From Actinomycetota bacterium (GTDB lineage: Bacteria; Actinomycetota; Actinomycetes; S36-B12; CAIYMF01), in the NCBI GenBank assembly GCA_009699025.1, contig WLOZ01000002.1, positions 1 to 28,109 of the forward strand: 28,109 bases of DNA, given 5' to 3'. Under the pieces are notes generated by a model that was not told the origin of the DNA, searched no databases, and was given only the letters and a program-made list of their open reading frames with translations. Below are positions 15,330 to 23,007 of the stretch, in pieces. Positions within the stretch are counted from its first letter, which is position 1, and each line of letters opens with the position of its first letter. The translations under genes and the position numbers were made by a program.

Positions 15330-16831
15330 GGTGCGACCCCGTCATCTGAGCGCACATCGGAATCGCCATCGCGGGCCAGACGGTATTCAAGTCCCCACAG
15401 GTTGGCCAGCACGCTGTCGACCTCGGCCGCAGTATCGGCGACGGTGGCTTCCTCTGCTCGGACCGGCGCCTCTGAGGCCGCGGCCAGTAGCTCGGCCGAT
15501 GACGTGGGGTCGTCGTCGTCGCTGCCGTAACTGGGCACCGAGTAGGGCGACGGATCGGCCAGGGGCTCGTCACCAAGCTCGCGAACCCAACCGTCGTCGG
15601 CCAGGGCCGCGACCAGCGCCGTCACCATCGCCGGGTCGAACTGGGTGCCGGCGCAGCGGTCGAGCTCAACGATGGCGTCGTCGACCGTGCGCGCGCCTCG
15701 ATAGGAGCGAGTCGTGGTCATCGAGTCGAACGCATCGGCCACCGCGATCACCCGGGCGAACTCCGGGATGTCATCGCCCGCGAGGCCCAGAGGGTATCCG
15801 CGTCCGTCGAGGCGCTCGTGGTGGTGGTAGATGCCGTCGATCGCCTCACCGAGAAACTCGAGCTCGCGGGTGATGTCGCGGCCACGCACCGGGTGCAGTT
15901 GAATCGCGGCAAACTCTCCGTCGTCGAGTCGGCCAGCCTTCTGCAGCACGCGCGTGGGGACACCTAGCTTGCCAACGTCATGCAGGATTCCTGCATAGTG
16001 CAGCGACTGCACGCGGTCCTCGGGCATCGCGATGCGTCTGCCGATCATCACACTCGCCCGGGCAACCCGCTCGGAGTGACCACGCGTGTACGAGTCCTTC
16101 GTCTCCACCGCCTGGATGAGAGACCGGATGGTGCTGTCGTAGGCCTCCTGCTCAGCGGCGAAGAGGGCGAACACCCATCGTGCGACCAGCAGGGGCGCAA
16201 GCACCAGAACGGCGGCGAAGGGGCCGACCCCGCTGGCCCACACGACCGCAAGCAGGAGCCCGAACACCGAGTAGACGAAGTACGGCAGCGCCGAGGAGCG
16301 CATGGTGCCGGTCCACACACGCGCGGCCGACACCTTCTCAACGAGGCAGATGACCACGACGATGAGGAGCCCGTTCACGAGTTCGAAGGCGAGGTTGCCG
16401 ACCAGCATCGGCAGCAGGACGCCTCGGGGCGAGAAGGTGCTGAGCGGAGCCTGACCACCGACGGCGACATAAACCCAGCCGGCGGCGAAGGCAGCGATGC
16501 ACATCTGCGCACCGTTGAAGGCACGCTTGACTAGGGGCAGGCGGCTCACTTCCAGCGCGCTCGACACTCCAACGACCGCTGCGCCCCACGGGCCGAGCAG
16601 CAGCACTGAGGCAATGATGATGGGGGTGGTGACCGAGATGCCGACATCGCTGCCCCGGCTGACACTGCGAGACAGCGTGGTACTCAGCGCCTCCGAACCG
16701 ACGACCAGCGCTGCCAGCACCGTGACGGTGACCCAGTCAACCCCCTGCCGCGCCGCCATCGCCGAAACTGCGACCCCAAGGCCGACCACCAGGAGGACGT
16801 AAGCGCGTGCGATCGGAGGAAGCGCGCGCAT
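15326..16831 (-). CDS. Membrane-bound HD-GYP phosphodiesterase
   Basis: The protein has 501 residues. A membrane domain of about 225 residues (helices from ARAYVLLVVGLGVAVSA to AVLVLAPLLVARWVFAL) resembles MASE-type sensory modules. It is followed by a complete HD-GYP domain: GHSERVARAS (His252), GILHDVGKLGVP (His284, Asp285), YHHHERLDGRGYP (GYP at 345-347) and VADAFDSMTTTRSYR. HD-GYP proteins hydrolyse cyclic di-GMP. A tail of about 85 acidic, low-complexity residues (SYGSDDDDPTSS onwards) has no recognised fold. The ATG follows AGGAGG by 4 nt. It is the first long gene of a minus-strand operon with the degenerate HD protein, a biotin carrier and PilT, behind a leader of about 400 nt with unusual structure. 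Confidence 0.9.
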   Translation of the reverse strand: MRALPPIARAYVLLVVGLGVAVSAMAARQGVDWVTVTVLAALVVGSEALSTTLSRSVSRGSDVGISVTTPIIIASVLLLGPWGAAVVGVSSALEVSRLPLVKRAFNGAQMCIAAFAAGWVYVAVGGQAPLSTFSPRGVLLPMLVGNLAFELVNGLLIVVVICLVEKVSAARVWTGTMRSSALPYFVYSVFGLLLAVVWASGVGPFAAVLVLAPLLVARWVFALFAAEQEAYDSTIRSLIQAVETKDSYTRGHSERVARASVMIGRRIAMPEDRVQSLHYAGILHDVGKLGVPTRVLQKAGRLDDGEFAAIQLHPVRGRDITRELEFLGEAIDGIYHHHERLDGRGYPLGLAGDDIPEFARVIAVADAFDSMTTTRSYRGARTVDDAIVELDRCAGTQFDPAMVTALVAALADDGWVRELGDEPLADPSPYSVPSYGSDDDDPTSSAELLAAASEAPVRAEEATVADTAAEVDSVLANLWGLEYRLARDGDSDVRSDDGVAP

Positions 16832-16874
16832 TGATCCTCCTCGGTGATCCGGGCCGTGATCGGCGATCGGGGCT

Positions 16875-17206
16875 CAGGGCGGAGGGACAGGGATCGGCAG
16901 CGATGGCTCACCACTTGGATGTGCGCACCTGGCCAGCGGCGACTAAGTCACCGCCACGACCAGGCGGCCTCGGCGCCGAGCATGCGCTCGACGACAGCCG
17001 TGATCTTCTTCATGGGGATATCACCTCTGGGATCTGAAGTCACGGGCGTCCGCTGTGTAAGCCCGTGCATGATCCGCTCCGCTGGAGGTAGTACGCGTGC
17101 AATGTCAGGACAACGCACCCAAACGCCACCGCTCGGGCCTGAGCCCCAGCGTGTGCGCGGGGAAGTGATGCGTCCCTCGACTGCCGATCCCTGTCCCGCC
17201 GCTCTG
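16875..17206. repeat. 26-bp inverted repeat flanking a micro-ORF
   Basis: The plus strand at 16875-16900 and the minus strand at 17206-17181 read the same 26-mer with 24 matches; the shared core is GGGACAGGGATCGGCAG. The two arms face each other 280 nt apart. In a minus-strand transcript they could pair as one long stem with the 21-codon ORF in the loop. I see no target-site duplication, so a MITE is not supported. Confidence 0.75.
16948..17013 (-). CDS. 21-residue leader-peptide-like micro-ORF
   Basis: A short ORF in the leader of the HD-GYP operon starts at ATG 17013 and stops with TGA at 16948-16950. It encodes MKKITAVVERMLG followed by AEAAWSWR. A strong Shine-Dalgarno (AGAGGTGA, 7 nt before the ATG) supports translation. 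The peptide has a basic N-terminus, an amphipathic middle and two tryptophans among its last four residues. It lies between the arms of a 26-bp inverted repeat and ends 116 nt before the HD-GYP start. It could be a leader peptide for attenuation, or a small signalling peptide. No family is recognised. Confidence 0.5.
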   Translation of the reverse strand: MKKITAVVERMLGAEAAWSWR

Positions 17207-17232
17207 AAGTTGTCGGATCGCACTCCGTCGAG

Positions 17233-17278
17233 TGTGACCCGTGTTACTAATGTGACCAGTGAGACTGCTGCTTGTCAA
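17233..17278 (-). promoter_or_regulatory. Putative promoter with paired TGTGACC sites
   Basis: The minus strand has a perfect TTGACA (17273-17278). At 17-18 nt spacing lie TCACAT or CACATT, both weak -10 matches. On the plus strand TGTGACC occurs at 17233-17239 and again at 17251-17257, exactly 18 bp apart, the second copy overlapping the -10 position; these look like repressor or activator sites on one helix face. The region lies between the HD-GYP operon leader and the divergent gene at 17351. Confidence 0.4.
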
Positions 17279-17350
17279 GTGATGGATGGTGCTCAGGTGC
17301 CGCGGCGCGCTTACACCAGAGCAGCGCCGGCCCGCCGTACTCTGAGGGCC

Positions 17351-17809
17351 ATGGGGCACGAGACGCTGGATCCAGGGCTGGTCACCGCCCTGCTCTCGGC
17401 ACGCGACGACGCCGCCACCCGCGCTTTCGACGACGCCATCCGACTGGCCCAGTCAGTCGGGTACCTCGACGCCGTGGCCGCCCGTGAACTCACCTACTGG
17501 CAGCGACGCAGTATTGAGGGGCTCGTTGAGCACGCGGCGGCCGTTCTTCCGGCCGCCCTTGAGGCGCGGCGACGTTCCGACATCGCCGCGAGGGGCGCCA
17601 CCGCCGAGGCGCGGGCCAGTTGGACCCAGGCGCGCGCGCTGCAGCAATCCCAGCAGGCCGAACCCGCCTCGGACTCCCACTCCTCCGACTCCTCCGACTC
17701 CTCCGACTCCCCTGCGTCAGTCGCGGCTCTGAATGATGTAGCCAATGTCGGCGCGCCCTCACGCCGTCCCGGCGCGGCAGGTCTTAGCGTGGTCTCTGAT
17801 GACGACTGA
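17351..17809 (+). CDS. Uncharacterised protein with Ser/Asp-rich tail
   Basis: The protein has 152 residues. The first 105 are Ala-rich and probably helical (LVTALLSARDDAATRAFDDAIRL... LEARRRSDIAARGATAEAR). They are followed by a low-complexity acidic Ser/Asp run (SDSHSSDSSDSSDSPAS, about 110-126) encoded by 9-nt tandem repeats, and a short C-terminal tail ending SVVSDDD. No signal peptide, membrane helix or known motif is seen. TACTCT lies 7 nt before the ATG. The next gene starts 15 nt after its stop, so they probably form an operon. The family is not recognised. Confidence 0.65.
   Translation: MGHETLDPGLVTALLSARDDAATRAFDDAIRLAQSVGYLDAVAARELTYWQRRSIEGLVEHAAAVLPAALEARRRSDIAARGATAEARASWTQARALQQSQQAEPASDSHSSDSSDSSDSPASVAALNDVANVGAPSRRPGAAGLSVVSDDD
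17681..17707 (+). repeat. Three 9-nt tandem units encoding S-S-D
   Basis: TCCTCCGAC is repeated three times without gaps and in frame, giving SSD-SSD-SSD in the acidic tail of the gene at 17351-17809. Confidence 0.8.
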
Positions 17810-17824
17810 GATGGGACTTCCACG

Positions 17825-18511
17825 ATGACAGCCCTGCGTCTGCTACCCGAACTTGAAGATGCGCTGCGCGACATTCCGGGCGTGCGTGCCGTGAGCGTGG
17901 TCACCGGTCCCGATGCCGCTCCGCTTGAGGTTCACGTACTTGCCACCTCGTCCAAGCCTGCCAAGCAGGTGGTGCGCGACATCCAGTCACTCGCCATGGC
18001 CTCGTACGGACTCGCACTCGACCATCGCATCGTGTCCGTGGTTCAACTCGGAGACGAACCCTCGCTCAGCGCAAGCACCGTGGGCGAGGCCGATTCCGGC
18101 CCCCTCCTCGCCTCGGTGCATGAGCCTCTCGCGCCTCCCCCGAGACCCTCGCTCACCTCCATCACCGTGCACACCCGCGACGGCGAGGCCGAGGTCAGCG
18201 TCGCCCTCACGATCGACGGCAGCGTGTACACCGGCACGGCAACCGGCCCAGGGTCTCCCGCGCACCGGCCGCGCATCGTGGCGCAGGCCTCCTTGCGCGC
18301 GGTCGACGACCTGCTCGGAATTCCGTCGCACGTCGACTCAGCGATGCTCGTTGCTGCTGGCGACCGCGAGGTCGCGCTAGTGGTGATCACCCTGGCCATC
18401 CCGCGACTCGGGGAGCAGGTGCTGTGCGGGTCAGCCCTCGTTCGCGGCGACTCCGAGGATGCGGTGGCCCGTGGGGTGCTGGCAGCCATCAACCGCCGTC
18501 TGGCGGGCTAA
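17825..18511 (+). CDS. Conserved actinobacterial protein of unknown function
   Basis: The protein has 228 residues and appears soluble. The N-terminal 75 residues (LRLLPELEDALRDIPGVRAV..., PDAAPLEVHVLA, SSKPAKQVVRDIQSLAMA, DHRIVSVVQLGDEP) form an alpha/beta unit that I recall as a recurring pattern in actinobacterial hypothetical proteins ('GKPAKQVVRDVQSLA...IDHRIVSVVQ'). A Pro-rich linker (EPLAPPPRPS) leads to a second alpha/beta domain with a long strand-helix pattern to the end. No catalytic motif is identified. It follows the Ser/Asp-tail gene by 15 nt and precedes the bL37 gene by 53 nt. Confidence 0.75.
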   Translation: MTALRLLPELEDALRDIPGVRAVSVVTGPDAAPLEVHVLATSSKPAKQVVRDIQSLAMASYGLALDHRIVSVVQLGDEPSLSASTVGEADSGPLLASVHEPLAPPPRPSLTSITVHTRDGEAEVSVALTIDGSVYTGTATGPGSPAHRPRIVAQASLRAVDDLLGIPSHVDSAMLVAAGDREVALVVITLAIPRLGEQVLCGSALVRGDSEDAVARGVLAAINRRLAG

Positions 18512-18564
18512 CCGTCTCAGTGTGAGACACTGACGGCTCGAGGTTTCGAGCCAAGGAGTTCATA
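18512..18564 (+). promoter_or_regulatory. Structured leader of the bL37 gene
   Basis: Two overlapping perfect dyads, GTCTCA-GTG-TGAGAC (18514-18528) and CAGTGT-GAG-ACACTG (18518-18532), are followed by a 7-bp hairpin GGCTCGA-GGTT-TCGAGCC (18535-18552). The Shine-Dalgarno AAGGAG begins at 18553, directly against the hairpin base, and the GTG is at 18565. The dyads could be an operator. The hairpin could tune ribosome entry. Confidence 0.5.
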
Positions 18565-18642
18565 GTGAGCAAGCGCGGACGCAAGAAGAAGGATCGCAAG
18601 AAGAACAAGGCCAACCACGGCAAGCGCCCCAACGGCAGCTGA
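18565..18642 (+). CDS. Ribosomal protein bL37 of the 50S subunit
   Basis: A 25-residue, extremely basic protein: it begins MSKRGRKKKDRKK and ends NHGKRPNGS. This matches the small actinobacterial ribosomal protein bL37 found in mycobacterial 70S structures (a '.KRGRK...DRK..KANHGKRPN' pattern), from memory of that sequence. It binds rRNA in the large subunit. The GTG start has AAGGAG 6 nt upstream. It is too short for most gene finders. It converges on rsrA with only 2 nt between stop codons, the two stops forming TGACGTCA. Confidence 0.88.
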   Translation: MSKRGRKKKDRKKNKANHGKRPNGS

Positions 18643-18644
18643 CG

Positions 18645-18914
18645 TCAGGGGCTCTCGTAGCGATAGGTCACTCTGACCTCAGTGATTCGCTGCACGACCC
18701 GCAGTCGCACCTCGTCTGGTGCAGGCTCGCAGGCGCATGAGCGGGCGACCAACTGCTTGACCATGCGTTCAACAGCGGCCTGCTCCAGACAGGGAGCGCA
18801 CTCGTCGAGATGGCGCTGGATTTCCTCGGCGCTGGCGGTGTCGAGTTCGGAGTCGAGAAACGTGTACAACCGTTCGAGGACCTCGTCGCAGTGGTGAGGC
18901 GCGCCGCAACTCAT
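18645..18914 (-). CDS. rsrA: RsrA/RshA-type zinc anti-sigma factor
   Basis: The protein has 89 residues, of the ZAS (zinc-binding anti-sigma) family. The motif HLDECAPC gives His35, Cys39 and Cys42 in HxxxCxxC form, and Cys9 matches the fourth position of S. coelicolor RsrA; Cys3, Cys59 and Cys61 are additional. In RsrA, oxidation forms a disulfide that expels zinc and frees the sigma factor. The ATG overlaps the stop of the sigma gene (ATGA at 18911-18914), so sigma and anti-sigma are made together. It ends 2 nt from the convergent bL37 gene. Confidence 0.92.
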   Translation of the reverse strand: MSCGAPHHCDEVLERLYTFLDSELDTASAEEIQRHLDECAPCLEQAAVERMVKQLVARSCACEPAPDEVRLRVVQRITEVRVTYRYESP

Positions 18915-19624
18915 GTCGTGCTGCCTCCGCGCCCAGCGCCGACGAAGCCACGCTCGCGGGCGTAGTCCTCGAGAAGCTCCCGCAACTGCCGGCGGCCCCG
19001 GTGCAGCCGGCTCATGACCGTGCCGATCGGCGTGCCCATGATGTCGGCGATCTCCTGATAGGAGAAGCCCTCGACATCGGCGAGATACACGGCGTCGCGG
19101 AAGTCTTCAGGAATGGCCTGCAGCGCCTCCTTGACGTCGGAGTCGGGGAGCCTATCGAGGGCCTCGGCCTCGGCCGAGCGAAGGCCGGTCGAGGTGTGCG
19201 ACTCGGCCTGGTGCATCTGCCAGTCTTCAACCTCGTCGGTCGACGACTGCAGCGGCTGCCGCTGCTTCTTGCGATAGGTGTTGATGTACGTGTTCTGCAG
19301 GATGCGGAAGAGCCACGCCTTGAGGTTGGTGCCGTCGCGGTACTGGTGAAACGCGGAGAAGGCACGGGCGAAGGTGTCTTGGAGGAGGTCCTCGGCGTCC
19401 TGCTGGTTGCGGGTGAGGCGCATCGCGCCGCCATAGAGCTGGTCAAGGAAGGGCAGGGCGTCGCGCTCGAAGCGAGCCGAGCGCTGGGCATCAGTTTCGC
19501 CCTCGGGGGCACGCGAGAGGTCGTCGCCGACCCCTTCACCGATTCGATCGGCCAGAGGCTCGACGACGTCGACGGTCTCAGGTACCTCGGTGGTGTCGGG
19601 GGCCTGACTGGTATCACTCATCAT
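18911..19624 (-). CDS. sigR: SigR/SigH-type ECF sigma factor (thiol-oxidative stress)
   Basis: The short form has 237 residues, close to SigR. Region 2 is [50 protein letters not shown], region 4 [49 protein letters not shown], each quoted here by its landmark motifs [10 protein letters not shown] and [15 protein letters not shown]. It acts with RsrA to induce thioredoxin-type defences. The ATG at 19624 has TAGATT 5 nt upstream (housekeeping leaderless start); an ATG at 19621 is possible. The frame continues open upstream to a GTG at 19822 and ATG at 19816, immediately downstream of a sigma-R consensus promoter, so a form longer by up to 66 residues may also be made. Confidence 0.92.
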   Translation of the reverse strand: MMSDTSQAPDTTEVPETVDVVEPLADRIGEGVGDDLSRAPEGETDAQRSARFERDALPFLDQLYGGAMRLTRNQQDAEDLLQDTFARAFSAFHQYRDGTNLKAWLFRILQNTYINTYRKKQRQPLQSSTDEVEDWQMHQAESHTSTGLRSAEAEALDRLPDSDVKEALQAIPEDFRDAVYLADVEGFSYQEIADIMGTPIGTVMSRLHRGRRQLRELLEDYARERGFVGAGRGGSTT

Positions 19625-19830
19625 TGTTGAATCTACCGGGTTGGTCTGAACGAAGCCTGTCGGAGTGCGCGACCGGGTGGCATCAGGGAGGCCGAAGCCC
19701 ATGTCCGCTGAGGTCACCGAGCCGCCCTTGTCGCCCTTGAGCTTCTGGCTGGCCACCGGGGGTTCAACAGGGCCCAGGCCCATGACAGGCCCCGGGCCTG
19801 GCGTCGACAGGATCATTCGCACACCTGCAG

Positions 19831-19856
19831 AACGACGCCACCTCCTCGTTCATTCC
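19831..19856 (-). promoter_or_regulatory. Consensus sigma-R promoter (GGAAT-N18-GTT)
   Basis: On the minus strand GGAAT (19852-19856) is followed after exactly 18 nt by GTT (19831-19833). This is the published SigR/SigH promoter consensus. The GGAAT overlaps the last codons and stop of the SRAP gene (GGG GAA TGA). Expected initiation is near 19824-19826, a few nucleotides before a GTG (19822) and an ATG (19816) in frame with sigR. This indicates positive autoregulation. Confidence 0.8.
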
Positions 19857-20587
19857 CCGGCCTCGATGCTCACCGGAGTCAGCAGGCTCGGGCCGTTGTT
19901 GCGCACGCTGTTCACCTCGGTCGAAACCGGGGTGGCCACCAAGTCTTCGGACGCCCGCCGGAGCAGCGGGATCAGCCTGCTCGGATCGTGATTGGTTGGG
20001 TTGAGCCACTGCGACCTGAGTTCGCGCGGCACCAGCAGGGGCGTGCGGTGGTGAATACGAGCAAGCTCGCCGGTGGCCTCGGCGGTGAGCACGGTCGCGG
20101 TCCACAGCCAGGCGGCCGGGTCGTCGTTGTCGCGGGTTCGATCGCGCCACACCTCGTAGAGGCCAGCCATGCCCAGCACGTGGCCGTCGCCAGCATGGAT
20201 GAACCACGGCTGCTTGGGCGCCTTTCCCGAGCCGTCAGCGTTTTGGGCGACCTGCCACTCGTAGTAGCCGTCAGCAGGCATGATGCAGCGGCGGCGTGAG
20301 TACGCCGACCGGAACGACGGCTTCTCGGCTGCGGTTTCGAGCCGGGCGTTCACCATGCGGCTTCCCACCGACGGGTCCTTCGCCCACGACGGTACGAGTC
20401 CCCAGCGCACGATAGCCAGGCGGCGAGAACGCTCGGCTTCATGCTCGAGCCGCTCGAGCACCGCGTAGACCGGCTTGGTGGGGGCAACGTTGTAGTCGGC
20501 GGGCAGGGCGGGGGGCGCGGGGTCATCGACCTCGAACTCCTCGACCAGTTCGACCGCCCCACGGCTCATCGCGTATCGACCGCACAT
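19850..20587 (-). CDS. SRAP-domain protein (HMCES/YedK), abasic-site DNA-protein crosslinker
   Basis: The protein has 245 residues with a complete SRAP domain. It starts MCGRY, and the catalytic Cys2 becomes N-terminal after removal of Met. The other active-site residues are Asn80 in VNARLET, Glu110 in DGYYEW and His180 in ARIHHRTP. The RWGLVPSWA segment is typical. These proteins form a covalent thiazolidine link to abasic sites in single-stranded DNA, protecting them during replication. The ATG has CACAGT 6 nt upstream. Its 3' end contains the sigma-R promoter of the downstream sigR gene. Confidence 0.92.
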   Translation of the reverse strand: MCGRYAMSRGAVELVEEFEVDDPAPPALPADYNVAPTKPVYAVLERLEHEAERSRRLAIVRWGLVPSWAKDPSVGSRMVNARLETAAEKPSFRSAYSRRRCIMPADGYYEWQVAQNADGSGKAPKQPWFIHAGDGHVLGMAGLYEVWRDRTRDNDDPAAWLWTATVLTAEATGELARIHHRTPLLVPRELRSQWLNPTNHDPSRLIPLLRRASEDLVATPVSTEVNSVRNNGPSLLTPVSIEAGE

Positions 20588-20650
20588 GGAACCACTGTGC
20601 CACGGCGACGGTCAGCGGATGCCTCGCCGCTCGGCCGATAGCCTTGGGTT

Positions 20651-21940
20651 ATGCCCGATCCGTGGAGAGCCCCACTCGCCACCGCGCCCGTGCGCGCCAC
20701 CGTCGCCGTTCCCGGTTCGAAATCGGCCACCAATCGGGCCCTCGTCCTAGCCGCCCTCGCCAACGGCACCTCGCGCATCGAGCGCGCGCTGCTCGCCCGC
20801 GACACTCTTCTCATGATCGATGGCCTCCGCACGCTCGGCACCGAGATCACCGTGGAGGGCGAGACCGTCACTGTGAAGCCCGCGCCCCTTCGCGGTCCGG
20901 CCACCATCGACTGCGGTCTTGCCGGCACGGTCATGCGCTTCCTCCCCGCGGTGGCAGCCCTCGCCGACGGCGACGTGACCTTCGACGGCGACCCCCGAGC
21001 ACGCGAGCGTCCGATGGGGCCGATCGTCGAGGCGCTGCGTCAGCTCGACGTGCGGGTCGATGATGGCGGCCACCCCGCGCTGCCCTTCGTGGTGCATGGT
21101 GCCGGCCGGGTCACCGGCCATGAGGTCAGCCTCGACGCGTCAGCCTCAAGCCAGTTCGTCAGCGCACTACTACTTGCGGGCGCTCGGTACCAGCACGGCG
21201 TCACGGTCACGCATCGTGGTGCCGCGGTGCCGTCGATGCCCCACATCGTCATGACGGTCGAGATGCTGCGCGAGCGTGGAGTCACCGTCGACGTCGACTC
21301 CGGCGACCCGGCCGCCGCCCGCTGGCGAGTGCACGCCGGCACCATCGCGGCCCGCGACGTCGAGGTCGAGCCAGACCTCTCGAATGCCGCACCGTTTCTG
21401 GCCGCGGCCGCGGCCACGGGTGGCCTCGTCACGGTGCTGGGTTGGCCACGCACCACCACGCAGGCCGGCGACGCTCTTCGGGCGCTGCTGGCCACCATGG
21501 GGTGCGAGGTCGCCCTCGTGCCCGAGGGACTTCGGGTCGCAGGGCCGGCCATGCTCTCGGGCATCGACGTCGACCTCCACGACGTCGGCGAGCTCACGCC
21601 TGTCATCGCCGCGCTTGCCGCACTGGCCGACTCTCCCAGCACGCTTCGTGGAATCACCCACCTGCGCGGGCACGAGACCGACCGGCTGGCCGCCCTCGAG
21701 ACCGAACTGCGCGCCATCGGGGCCTCGGTCACGCAGACCACCGATGGGCTCGTCATCACCCCGGGCCCGCTGCGGGCAGCCCCCTGGCACGCCTACGACG
21801 ACCACCGCATGGCGACCGCCGGGGCCGTGATCGGACTCGTCGTACCGGGCATGACCGTCGACGACATCGGCACCACCACGAAGACCCTTCCCGACTTTGA
21901 GGGCCTGTGGGCGACCATGGTCACCGGCGGGGGTCGATGA
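20651..21940 (+). CDS. aroA: 3-phosphoshikimate 1-carboxyvinyltransferase (EPSP synthase)
   Basis: The protein has 429 residues, full length. It catalyses transfer of enolpyruvate from PEP to shikimate 3-phosphate, step six of the shikimate pathway, in the cytoplasm. Visible motifs: [17 protein letters not shown] with Lys24 and Ser25 (shikimate-3-phosphate binding), [16 protein letters not shown] (PEP loop, 87-102), [15 protein letters not shown] (167-174), and [14 protein letters not shown], where a Glu takes the place of the catalytic Asp of the E. coli enzyme, as I recall in other actinobacteria. HETDRL and DDHRMAT follow. TAGCCT lies 6 nt before the ATG. The stop overlaps the start of rsgA (ATGA at 21937-21940). 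Confidence 0.95.
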   Translation: MPDPWRAPLATAPVRATVAVPGSKSATNRALVLAALANGTSRIERALLARDTLLMIDGLRTLGTEITVEGETVTVKPAPLRGPATIDCGLAGTVMRFLPAVAALADGDVTFDGDPRARERPMGPIVEALRQLDVRVDDGGHPALPFVVHGAGRVTGHEVSLDASASSQFVSALLLAGARYQHGVTVTHRGAAVPSMPHIVMTVEMLRERGVTVDVDSGDPAAARWRVHAGTIAARDVEVEPDLSNAAPFLAAAAATGGLVTVLGWPRTTTQAGDALRALLATMGCEVALVPEGLRVAGPAMLSGIDVDLHDVGELTPVIAALAALADSPSTLRGITHLRGHETDRLAALETELRAIGASVTQTTDGLVITPGPLRAAPWHAYDDHRMATAGAVIGLVVPGMTVDDIGTTTKTLPDFEGLWATMVTGGGR

Positions 21941-22989
21941 GCTCCGCGCGCTCCACCGGCCGGCGCGAACTCGACGAGGACGACGTGCGAGTGCGCCCCT
22001 CGCGCACCAAGTCACGACCCCGGTCTAAGGACCGCCCCCAGCACAGCGATTCCAGGCCCGGCTTCGTGGTGGGGGTCGACCGCGGCCGCTTCACGTGCGT
22101 CGAGGGTGATTCGCACGATGAGCGTCCTAACGACGTCGAGCCGAAGAGACTGATGGCGGTGAAGTCACGCGAACTCGGCCGCAAGGGGGTGGTCGTCGGC
22201 GATCGCGTGGCGCTGGTGGGCGACCTGACCGGCGCCCCCGACGCCCTCGCCCGCATCGTGAGGGTCGAGACGAGGGCCACCACCCTGCGTCGCACCGCCG
22301 ATGACACCGACCCGGTTGAGCGAGTCATCGTCGCCAACGCTGACCGGCTCGCGGTCGTGGTGTCACTGGCTGAGCCAGCGCCCCAGCCGCGCCTCATCGA
22401 CCGCGCCCTTGTCGCAGCGTTCGATGCCGGCCTCGCCCCGCTTCTCGTGCTCACCAAGAGCGACCTTGCGTCACCTGCGGCGCTGCTGGCTGACTATCTC
22501 GCCCTCGACGTTGACACCGTGGTGCTTGATCGCGCTAGCGACCTGACCGAACTGCGCTCAATCCTGCGCGATGACCTCAGCGTGTTCCTTGGCTCGTCGG
22601 GCGTTGGTAAGTCAACGCTCGTCAACGCCCTCGTGCCCGGCGCGTTCCGCGCCACCGGCCGAGTTAATGACACCACCGGCCGGGGCCGCCACACCTCCAC
22701 GTCGGCAGTGGCGCTGCCGCTGCCCGGCGGCGGCTGGATCGTCGATACGCCCGGACTCCGCTCGTTCGGACTCGCGCACGTGAGCGCGGAGAAGGTCATC
22801 GATGCGTTTCCGGAGTTTGTGGGAGGCACCACCCACTGCCCGCGCGCCTGCTCGCACGTCGAGGAGGAGTGTGGCCTCGACGCCTGGGTGGCCGACGGCC
22901 ACGCGGGCACGGGAGGTGCCGAGCGACTGGCGTCGCTGAGGCGGGTGCTCGATTCGCTGCGCTCGGGGGTCGACGAGCAGTCAGGCTAG
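21937..22989 (+). CDS. rsgA: Ribosome small-subunit-dependent GTPase RsgA
   Basis: The protein has 350 residues. It is a circularly permuted GTPase: an N-terminal OB-like domain (about 40-110), then the guanine-specificity motif LTKSDL, the P-loop [12 protein letters not shown] (about 219-230), the [10 protein letters not shown] switch and the [10 protein letters not shown]3 motif. The C-terminal zinc finger has CPRACSH and a later Cys ([16 protein letters not shown], around 299-314). RsgA checks late maturation of the 30S subunit. A basic N-terminal tail ([19 protein letters not shown]) is common in actinobacteria. The ATG at 21937 overlapping the aroA stop is chosen over an upstream in-frame start at 21907. 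Confidence 0.93.
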   Translation: MSSARSTGRRELDEDDVRVRPSRTKSRPRSKDRPQHSDSRPGFVVGVDRGRFTCVEGDSHDERPNDVEPKRLMAVKSRELGRKGVVVGDRVALVGDLTGAPDALARIVRVETRATTLRRTADDTDPVERVIVANADRLAVVVSLAEPAPQPRLIDRALVAAFDAGLAPLLVLTKSDLASPAALLADYLALDVDTVVLDRASDLTELRSILRDDLSVFLGSSGVGKSTLVNALVPGAFRATGRVNDTTGRGRHTSTSAVALPLPGGGWIVDTPGLRSFGLAHVSAEKVIDAFPEFVGGTTHCPRACSHVEEECGLDAWVADGHAGTGGAERLASLRRVLDSLRSGVDEQSG

Positions 22990-23007
22990 GCGGCTAGATC
23001 CACTCGA

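Noticed and set aside
14482..15576. 364-codon minus-strand ORF overlapping both HD genes
   Set aside because: It is an out-of-frame shadow of two clear HD-domain proteins.
16875..17206. MITE or other small transposable element bounded by the 26-bp inverted repeat
   Set aside because: No target-site duplication is visible at the outer edges and no second copy was noticed in the window, so only the repeat itself is reported.
18535..18560. tRNA T-arm-like sequence (GGTTTCGAGCC)
   Set aside because: No acceptor, D or anticodon arms surround it; it is the leader hairpin of the bL37 gene.
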